The position numbers and the translations under genes were made by a program. From NCBI GenBank assembly GCA_012032575.1, contig JAAUSP010000099.1, forward strand, positions 1 to 17,240: DNA of 17,240 nt, read 5' to 3'. Positions 7,988 through 14,237 of this stretch are shown here, in pieces (the first letter of the stretch is position 1; every line of letters starts with the position of its first letter). Below the pieces are notes generated by a model that was not told the origin of the DNA, made no database searches, and saw nothing but the letters and a program-made list of their open reading frames with translations. The DNA is from Anaerolineales bacterium (GTDB lineage Bacteria; Chloroflexota; Anaerolineae; 4572-78; J111).

Positions 7988-9406
7988 GTTTCACCAACTG
8001 AAACGGCTTGACCCGCACCGACCCCAATTCGACCGGCTCGCCGTCGAGCGGTTCCAGATTGTAATTGACTTCGGGATGGTTGCCGTAGGCCACGGTGTAA
8101 ATCAGCCAGGGCAGGTCGGCGGGGGTGGCGAAGGTATCGGGGGGGAGGTCGTTGAGGTGGAGGACGCGGTGGCCGTTGAAAAATTGACCGACAAAGGCTT
8201 GGATCCTGGCCGGGGTAATGGCTGCACCCAACTGCTGCAAGGTGGCGGCGTGCAGGGTGCGCGCGGTGGCCGGGTCGAGTAGGGGCAGGACCACCGGCTG
8301 CGGGGTGAAGGGCGCGCGGCGTTGGGGCAGGGTATAAAAACTATGTACGTCCGGCTGCTCGGCGGCGATGGTTTGAAAAGTGGGCATCTCTTCCGGCAGC
8401 CAGCTTTCGCCCTCGGCTTGCAGGGCGGCCAGGTCGCGGGCCAGGGAGGTGAGCCGGTCTTTAAAGCTGCCGTCAGCGCTGACCAGTTGGTAGCGAATCT
8501 GGCGCAGCGAGGTGCGCAAATACTGGCTGTGCCGCCGGTCAATTTCTTCCAGCAGCGGGTCGAGGCTTTCCAGTTGGCCGATGATGAAGCGCAGGTAATG
8601 ATTGATTTCGTCGGCAGCCTGGGCGGGGGAGAGCGGCCCTGGGTGGCCAGTTCGGCGGCGGTGGCGTCGAGCCAGGCCGCGTCAAGCTGCCAGTTTTGCA
8701 ATTGGCCGATGATGTCGCGCCGGTAGCGGGAAACATGGTCGGAAGTTTTGAGGGCGTGATAGGCCGGGCCGAGGGCCTGGCTGTATTCGTCGTACTGCAA
8801 GCGCAGCAGTTCGGCCACCGATTGGTTGCGGCTGACCCGCTCGATGTAGCGGCGGATGTTCTGGTTCAACTCGTTCAGGCCGCGGACCACCTGGCGCACG
8901 TTCTCGTAAGCCTGGGTCAGGGCCAGGGCAGGGGAGAAGTTTTCACCCTGATGGGTAATGAGCTGGTGGGCGGCGTAAAGCTGACCGGTGTATTCACGCG
9001 GTTTTTGCTGCTGGATGGTCCGTAGCGCTTCCAGCAGGGTAAAGGCGTAGTCGGGCAAAATGATAAATTCGGTGTAATCGGCCTGCTGCTCTCGCTCCAG
9101 CCAGCCGACTTCGACCAGGCGGCGCAACATCCAACTGGCATATTCCTGGACGGTGCCGGGCAGCGGCTCGTCGCCGTTTTCCGGCAGGGCCTGGGGCAGC
9201 GAGTCCAGCCCTTCTTTGGTCAAATACTCGACGATGTCGGCAATGACCACATCGCGGGTCAGACCAAAACGATTGAACTCGGCCATTTCGTAGAGGCGCA
9301 GCAAAATTGCCATGTAGTGCCGCTGCAAGCCGCCCTGTCCCTGGGTGCTGAAGACATTAAACAGATTGGCAGGCAGCAGGTCAAACGGATTGGTTAAACT
9401 CGGCAT
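7983..9406 (-). CDS. jetA: JetA, kleisin-like subunit of a Wadjet system (one frame break)
   Basis: Predicted kleisin-like (MksF-type) subunit linking the JetC heads in a Wadjet complex. If one 1-nt frame break is repaired the product is 474 residues. The N-terminus LFNVFSTQGQGGLQRHYMAILLRLYEMAEF (split here: LFNVF at about 15, YMAILLRLYEM at about 31-41) and the following winged-helix-like part match JetA family proteins. Long helices fill residues about 150-300. Whether it belongs to the DUF3375 or the DUF5716 type needs a profile search. The break lies at 8625-8639, near a G5 run, at about residue 258; the downstream frame continues AQAADEINHYLRF and then RTSLRQIRYQLVS to PFQLVKR. ATG 9406 has GGAG 7 nt upstream and overlaps the XRE gene by 26 nt, so the two are co-transcribed. 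GC-rich. Confidence 0.8.
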
Positions 9407-9653
9407 TTGATGCTCCGTTCGTGGGATTTTCCCAGATGAGAATCTCGTCTACACGGCAGTCCAACACCTGGCACAGGCGAGCCAGAGCGTCCAGCTCCAC
9501 ATAGCGAGCCTGGCCGGCGTCGAGCCGGTAGACTAAATCTTTGGGCACGCCGGCCAGATGAGCCAGCCGGCGCGGGGTGAGCCGCTGGCCAGTGGTCAAC
9601 TGGTACTTGCCCAATAGTTTAGTAATTCGTCCTTTGGTCGTCAATTCAGGCAT
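9381..9653 (-). CDS. XRE-family helix-turn-helix regulator of the jet operon
   Basis: Small DNA-binding protein, 90 residues from the ATG at 9653 (MPELTTKG). The helix-turn-helix is at about residues 23-62: RLTPRRLAHLAGVPKDLVYR, then LDAGQARYVELDALARLCQ, followed by a C-terminal DEILIWE. This is the Cro/C1 pattern in which the second helix ends in AGVP and the recognition helix reads KDLVYRLD. A longer reading frame starts at 9734, but it would include the promoter at 9682-9709, so the 9653 start is chosen. Its stop overlaps the jetA start by 26 nt. Most likely it represses or autoregulates the whole jet operon through the palindrome in its promoter. Confidence 0.85.
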   Translation of the reverse strand: MPELTTKGRITKLLGKYQLTTGQRLTPRRLAHLAGVPKDLVYRLDAGQARYVELDALARLCQVLDCRVDEILIWENPTNGASNAEFNQSV

Positions 9654-9681
9654 AATAGCACATCTGTTCTTATTAAGGTGT

Positions 9682-9709
9682 ATTATACCGACTTTTGTCG
9701 GCCTGTCAA
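9682..9709 (-). promoter_or_regulatory. Consensus sigma70 promoter with built-in operator for xre-jetA
   Basis: On the minus strand a perfect -35 TTGACA (plus 9704-9709) and a perfect -10 TATAAT (plus 9682-9687) are separated by 16 nt. The spacer contains the palindrome CCGACAAAAGTCGG (9688-9701), with 5-bp arms around AAAA. Transcription would begin about 20 nt before the XRE start codon. A strong promoter blocked by an operator between its two elements is the usual design for an autoregulated XRE repressor. Confidence 0.85.
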
Positions 9710-9773
9710 GACAGAGGGTGGCCTGAATCGCCATTTGTCTGATGCTGAGGCAATATGTCTCTTAAAAAATGAA

Positions 9774-9803
9774 CCGCAGATTACACAGATGGCGCAGATT
9801 TTT
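9774..9803. repeat. 9-bp repeat array (CGCAGATTA type)
   Basis: Three 9-bp units, CGCAGATTA, CACAGATGG and CGCAGATTT, stand in the spacer between the divergent xre and membrane-protein genes. Nothing suggests coding or RNA function. It is a different unit length from the 7-bp arrays. Confidence 0.55.
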
Positions 9804-9827
9804 ATGTTTATAGATGTGTAACTTACT

Positions 9828-9855
9828 TTTACAGTTTGGGGCATGGCGTTATAAT
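9828..9855 (+). promoter_or_regulatory. Promoter for the first GT-C type gene
   Basis: TTTACA (9828-9833), a 16-nt spacer and TATAAT (9850-9855) form a near-consensus sigma70 promoter reading to the right. The expected transcription start is near 9862, so the GAAGGAG at 9857-9863 would be at or just before the first transcribed base. Confidence 0.7.
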
Positions 9856-9921
9856 CGAAGGAGACCGGTATATCTGTGAGGAAACGCTATCAATCCAAAA
9901 GCGAACAGCAAAAATTCAAGA

Positions 9922-12442
9922 TTGAGCCTGTGGCTGGCCTTTCTCGGCGTTGCGCTGACCGCTGCTTTCTTTCGTTTTTATGAGCTGGCCAACCACCCTC
10001 TGGGCCTTTTTTTCGATCCGGCGATCAACGGCCTCGACGCCATCCGCCTGATGCATCGCGGCGGCCCGGTTCTCTTTTTTCCCACCAACGGCGGACGGGA
10101 AGCCCTGCTGGTCTATCTGCTCATCCCCTTCATCTGGCTGTTCGGCCCAACTCCCTTTGCCTTTCGCCTTCAACTCGCCATCATCAGCCTGTTGAATGTG
10201 GTTTGCCTGGTTGCCTTCATTTACGATTTACGATTTACGATTTACGAATGGCGAATGGCGAATGGCGAATGGTCACGAAGTGTAGCGAATACCAGTGACT
10301 CTACTCACAATTCACAATTCACAATTTGGCTTGCTTCTCTCGCTGGACTTGCCCTGGCTGTTTCGCCCTGGCACATTGCCATCAGCCGGGGCGATCAGCG
10401 ACCGCTGACGGTGCCGCTGTTGGCGGTGCTGGTCTTTTGGTTCTTTCTCAAGGGTTGGAGCAGCAGCCAGAAACGCTGGTTCATCCTATCCGGCCTGTTT
10501 CTCGGCCTGGGTTTCCACACCTATTCCGCCGCCCGCCTGTTGCCCATTATTTTGATCCTGGCCTGGCTGCCCGAACTCTTCCTACGCACCACGCACCACG
10601 TACCACGTTTTACGTTTCACGTTTTACGTTTCACGTTTCTCGCTCTGCCCGCTCTCTTGATCGCCGCGCCGCTGCTGGGCTATTTTGCCACCCATCCGGC
10701 TCAGTTCAGCGCCCGCGCGGCCTCGGTGATGGTCTGGGCCTATCTCGATACCCCGGCGGAGGTGTTGGCCGAATTGGGGCGCAACCTGTTGCGGGTGCTC
10801 GGTTTTTTCTGCTGCACCGGCAGCCCCAACGCCATCTTTGGCCTGCCCGGTTCCCCCGGTCTCGCCCCCTGGCTGGCCCCATTTTTGCTGCTTGGCCTGG
10901 TCGTCGCTTTGAGAAATTGGCGTGATTTATTTTTCCGGCTGGTCGCCTTGTGGTGGCTCATCGGCATCTCTCCCTCCATCATCGCCATCGAAGCCCCCAC
11001 CCCCTACGCATGATCGTCGCCCTCCCCGCCACTGCCATCCTGATCGCCCTCGGCTTCAGCTATGTATTATCACGCATCACGCATCACGCATCACGTTTTA
11101 CGTTTTACGTCCTTCCCTTTATCCTCATCCTCGCCACCATCCCCGGCGTCTTCTCGGCCTATTTTATCGAATGGCCCAAGCTGCCGGTGACGCAGGGGAT
11201 TTACGATTACGGCGCGGTGGCGATCCGCGACGCGGTTCTGGCCCATGCCGACCCGACTCGACCCATCTATCTGCCCCTGGCACGCTACAACGACCAGCCT
11301 TTATTATTCTACTTGAGCGACGCTTTCCGGCGCGAGGCGGCGTTGTCGGCTCCCCCCGCCGATTCAGCCCTGGTTATTTCGCCGGAGAAAAATGAGAAGG
11401 ACAGCGTTGGGTGCGTTTGCAGGGGCAGAGTGCCGTTATCCTGCCTCCGCTGACGGCCGAGGGCCAACGGCTTATTCAAACTGCTCTGGCCGGCGACTCC
11501 ACTCAGGCCATTCGCACGGCGCGAGGCGAACAAGTGGCTCGTTTGGCCTCTCTGCCAGCCGACCCGGCCCGCTTTTTGCAGCAGCCTACCCGACCATTGA
11601 CCGCTACGTTTGGCCCGGCTCAATTGGTCGGAGCGGCCTATCCCGCAGCGCTTGATCTCACGGTGGAGACAGCGCCGGTCACGCTTTATTGGCAAGCTAT
11701 CAGTCCGATGACCGATGAGTTTGAAGTCATTCTGCAACTGGTTGACGACAGCCGCCGGGTGTGGGGGGATGGAACGGCCCGGCCCAACGACTGGGCTTAT
11801 CCGACCTCTTTCTGGCAACCCGGCCTGGATACCATCGCTGCCCAACAGATTATCCGGCTGCTCGACTCGCCCCCGCCGGGCCGCTACTGGCTGGCCGTCG
11901 TGCTGTTCAATCCAGCCACCGGGCAGCGCCTCCCCCTGACCGAAGGCCAGGGCGATTCGCCGGATACTTTCTTTATCGGCCCTTTGAAAGTCCCGCTGCC
12001 CGCGCCTCCGCCCGTGCAGAAACAGCCGGAAGTAACGTTTGGCGAGGTAGTTCAACTGCTGGATTACACCATCGAGCCGCTACAGGTAGCTGCCGGGGAG
12101 CCGGTCCAGGTCAATTTATTGTGGCAGGCGCTGGCCGCCCCGCCGCTGGATTATACGGTTTTTGTCCACTTGCTCGACGCTCAGGGCGAGCTTGTCGCTG
12201 GCAGTGATGCCCAGCCGGTCAACAACAGCTACCCCACCACCATCTGGACTCGCGGGGAGCGCATCCTTGATCCGCACACTTTGTCCACGCCAGACTTTCT
12301 TTCCCCCGGCCAGTATCGTCTGGCTATCGGTCTGTACCACCAGCCCACCGGCCAGCGCCTCCCCCTCCTTTTCCCCGCTGGCCGCACCGATACTGCCGGC
12401 CAGTTTATCCTCACTTCATCTGTCACGATTATTGTTAGGTAA
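9922..12442 (+). CDS. GT-C-like membrane protein with C-terminal beta-sandwich repeats (two frame breaks)
   Basis: Large integral membrane protein, about 840 residues after repair of two missing bases (near 10994-10998 and 11396-11401). Residues 1-430 hold many hydrophobic helices in the pattern of GT-C (GT39/ArnT-like) glycosyltransferases that use lipid-linked sugars. The first outer loop reads FFDPAINGLDA with D32, but P33 replaces the usual Glu. The C-terminal third holds two related beta-sandwich units, each ending in a GRYWLAVVLFNPATGQRLPL-like motif and with WQA...VFVHLLDAQGE, likely extracytoplasmic. It is paralogous to 14209-16815. Three heptamer arrays lie in its loops. The TTG at 9922 is the first start in this frame. 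Loss of one A in the A5 run 9910-9914 would join it to a GTG at 9876 and add 15 cationic residues. Whether it is a true transferase is unproven. Confidence 0.7.
10219..10327. repeat. Heptamer arrays in the first loop of the GT-C gene
   Basis: Three blocks of 7-bp units occur in succession: ATTTACG about four times (10219-10247), GAATGGC four times (10246-10272) and TCACAAT about three times (10305-10327). They encode a polar loop between two hydrophobic helices (reads YDLRFTIYEWRMANGEW and then THNSQFTIW). The frame is kept although the unit is not a multiple of 3. Confidence 0.8.
10584..10642. repeat. Heptamer array in the second loop of the GT-C gene
   Basis: 7-bp units ACGCACC / ACGTACC are followed by ACGTTTT / ACGTTTC units. 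They encode THHVPRFTFHVLRFTF between two hydrophobic helices. Same family as the array in the jetC leader at 5020. Confidence 0.8.
11066..11110. repeat. Heptamer array in the third loop of the GT-C gene
   Basis: Units ATCACGC (three to four copies) are followed by GTTTTAC units. They encode SRITHHASRFTFYV between two hydrophobic segments. Same units as the hairpin at 12445. Confidence 0.8.
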
Positions 12443-12444
12443 CT

Positions 12445-12506
12445 GTGATGCGTGATGCGTGAAGAGTTTTTGCCTGGAATCATCACGCATCACGTATCAC
12501 GCATCA
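12445..12506. repeat. 18-bp hairpin of heptamer units after the first GT-C gene
   Basis: GTGATGCGTGATGCGTGA (12445-12462) pairs with 12483-12500 across a 20-nt loop with one mismatch that can form a G-U pair in RNA. It begins 3 nt after the stop codon at 12442. It could slow or end transcription, but the T6 run is about 18 nt away at 12518-12523, so it is not a classical terminator. The units (ATCACGC) are those of the intragenic array at 11066. Confidence 0.7.
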
Positions 12507-12524
12507 ATTACCCCGAATTTTTTC

Positions 12525-12570
12525 TGGAATTCCCTTAATTCCTAATCCCTACTCCTTACTCCCGACTCTT
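12525..12570. repeat. Degenerate 7-bp array (TAATCCC type)
   Basis: Units TAATTCC, TAATCCC, TACTCCT, TACTCCC and GACTCTT follow each other in the spacer upstream of the parA promoter. No gene is seen in 12443-12670. Confidence 0.6.
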
Positions 12571-12580
12571 AAAAAAATAG

Positions 12581-12609
12581 TTGACCATAACATAAAGTCG
12601 AGATATACT
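12581..12609 (+). promoter_or_regulatory. Promoter of the tandem parA genes with possible operator
   Basis: TTGACC (12581-12586), a spacer of exactly 17 nt and TATACT (12604-12609) make a strong sigma70 promoter. GTTGAC at 12580-12585 and its inverse GTCAAC at 12617-12622 flank the promoter, and AAAGTCG (12594-12600) is inverted as CGACTTT (12622-12628). A further GTTGAC stands at 12665-12670 directly before the start codon. These are candidate regulator sites. Confidence 0.7.
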
Positions 12610-12670
12610 ATTAATAGTCAACGACTTTACGTAACCAATTAGTTCCCTTCGAGAGGCAAAGAGTGTTGAC

Positions 12671-13438
12671 ATGCGCAAAATAGCAATTGTTGGGTTTAAA
12701 GGTGGGATTGGCAAAACAACCACCTGCGTAAATTTGGGAGCAGCGCTGGCTCTGCGAGGGCATCGGGTGCTGCTGATTGACACGGACACGCAGGCCAATG
12801 TGGCCATTGCCCTGGGCATAAGCCAATACAAAAAATCGCTGGCCGATGTGCTGATCCGCAAGGCTAAAGCGGAAGAGTGCATTATGCCCGCCCGGCACAA
12901 CCTGGATATGCTGCCCAGCAGTCTGGCCTTGTTCAAAGCGCAGCAGCGGATGGTGCTGGAAATGGCCCGCGAAGAGATTTTTGTCGAACTCTTTGCCGGG
13001 ATAACCGATTATGATTATCTGCTGATGGACTGCGCCCCGTCGGTCTCGCTGCTAACCGTTAATGCGATGGCCTATGTGGACGAGGTTTTTATCCCGGTTT
13101 CGATGGAATTATTAGCCCTGGCCGGGGCGCAGCAGTTTTTGGAATATCTTAAATCCATCAGCCGGATGCTGGGTAAGAGTGCTGCCATCCGGCTCATTAT
13201 CCCGACTTTTTTTGACCCGCGCCGGCAGGTCAGCCAGCGGGTGCTGGCGGCTTTGGAAAAAACTTTTGGTGATCGGGTGGCCCTGCCGGTTCGCGTGGAT
13301 ACTAAACTTTCAGAAGCCCCGGGCGAAGGCAAAACGATTTTTGAATATGCCTCCCGCAGTCGCGGGGCTATAGATTATGCCCGCTTAACCGAAGCGGTAG
13401 CTTCAATGCCGCCTATAGATAGAGACAAAACTGAATAA
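12671..13438 (+). CDS. ParA-family ATPase, divergent, first of a tandem pair
   Basis: Protein of 255 residues, a deviant-Walker ATPase of the ParA/MinD superfamily. Walker A' KGGIGKTT is at residues 10-17, with signature lysine K10. The second motif reads LLIDTDTQAN at about 36-45, where most ParAs have DxDPQ. The Walker B region is YLLMDCAPSVSLLT, where most have PPS. The C-terminal block LSEAPGEGKTIFEYASRSRGAIDY is Soj-like. There is no N-terminal helix-turn-helix, so this is the short type. Such ATPases dimerise on ATP and bind DNA nonspecifically to position DNA or protein cargo. The start ATG at 12671 lies about 55 nt after the expected transcription start; the Shine-Dalgarno is weak. 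No ParB or parS is visible, so it is an orphan in this window. Confidence 0.85.
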   Translation: MRKIAIVGFKGGIGKTTTCVNLGAALALRGHRVLLIDTDTQANVAIALGISQYKKSLADVLIRKAKAEECIMPARHNLDMLPSSLALFKAQQRMVLEMAREEIFVELFAGITDYDYLLMDCAPSVSLLTVNAMAYVDEVFIPVSMELLALAGAQQFLEYLKSISRMLGKSAAIRLIIPTFFDPRRQVSQRVLAALEKTFGDRVALPVRVDTKLSEAPGEGKTIFEYASRSRGAIDYARLTEAVASMPPIDRDKTE

Positions 13439-13457
13439 TTCTCGGAGTGGAGGCGTT

Positions 13458-14237
13458 ATGACCCAAACAATTGCCATTGCTAATCAAAAAGGTGGGGTTG
13501 GTAAAACAACTACCGTTACCAATTTAGGGGTGGCCCTGGCCCAGATGAAGAAAAAAACCTTATTGATTGATCTGGACCCGCAGGGCGCGCTCTCCGCCGG
13601 ATTGGGTATCAACGCCAACGAAGTGGAGCATACGGTTTATGACCTGCTCATGAACCCGGATGATCTGCCCGTTAACCGAGTCATCTATCCGGCCCAAACC
13701 TACCTCGACCTCATCCCGGCCAATAATCACCTGGCTGCCGCCGAAATCGAGCTGATCCCCGAACTGCGGCGCGAATTGGTGCTGCGCGGCGTAATGGAGC
13801 CGGTGGATGGCTGGTATGATTTTGTCTTAATTGACTGCCCGCCCAGTCTGGGCCTGCTTACTATCAATGCTTTGTGCGCCAGCGATGGGGTGATTGTCCC
13901 CTTACAAGCCGAGTATCTGGCCATGCGCGTTTTACGCGATTTGCTCGATAATATTGTCCGTATCAAAGAACGCCTCAACCCCGAACTGGAACTGATTGGT
14001 ATTTTGGCCACCATGTACTCAACCGGAACGGTCCATTCCCGCGAGGTATTAGAAGAAATCCGGGCCGCTTTTGGCGATAAGGTTTTTGATATTGTCGTCC
14101 ACAAGAGCATCCGCTTTGCCGAAGCCACCGTAGCCAACCGCGCCATGACCGATTTTGCCAGCAACCACAAAGGGGCCAAAGCCTACCGCAAGCTGGCCAA
14201 GAAGTTAATTGGGCAAGATACCGACGAGTCAGATTAG
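13458..14237 (+). CDS. ParA-family ATPase, Soj-like, second of a tandem pair
   Basis: Protein of 259 residues with canonical Soj-type motifs: NQKGGVGKTT at 9-18, LLIDLDPQGALSAGLG at about 34-49, and the Walker B region FVLIDCPPSLGLLT at about 122-135. The C-terminal block reads IRFAEATVANRAMTDFASNHKGAKAYRKL. It lacks an N-terminal helix-turn-helix. It lies 19 nt after the first ParA gene with a GGAGG Shine-Dalgarno 4 nt before the ATG, so the two are one transcript. The two proteins are only distantly alike, so this is not a recent tandem copy; they may form a two-ATPase system. Its 3' end overlaps the proposed start of the next membrane-protein gene. A partner such as ParB is not seen. Confidence 0.9.
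   Translation: MTQTIAIANQKGGVGKTTTVTNLGVALAQMKKKTLLIDLDPQGALSAGLGINANEVEHTVYDLLMNPDDLPVNRVIYPAQTYLDLIPANNHLAAAEIELIPELRRELVLRGVMEPVDGWYDFVLIDCPPSLGLLTINALCASDGVIVPLQAEYLAMRVLRDLLDNIVRIKERLNPELELIGILATMYSTGTVHSREVLEEIRAAFGDKVFDIVVHKSIRFAEATVANRAMTDFASNHKGAKAYRKLAKKLIGQDTDESD

Noticed and set aside
9654..9734. Longer XRE protein starting at 9734
   Set aside because: The extension would overlap the consensus promoter and operator, so the 9653 start is preferred.
10200..12510. Repeated short units suggesting a CRISPR array
   Set aside because: Units are 7 bp, directly abutting and without unique spacers of constant length; no cas gene is present. They are tandem heptamer repeats.
12445..12523. 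Rho-independent terminator after the first GT-C gene
   Set aside because: The stem is strong but the T6 run is about 18 nt away and the sequence is made of dispersed repeat units, so it is listed as a repeat.
12671..14237. Plasmid or phage partition locus (parABS)
   Set aside because: No ParB gene, parS-like repeats, replication gene or integrase is seen, and the flanks are chromosomal-type membrane protein genes.
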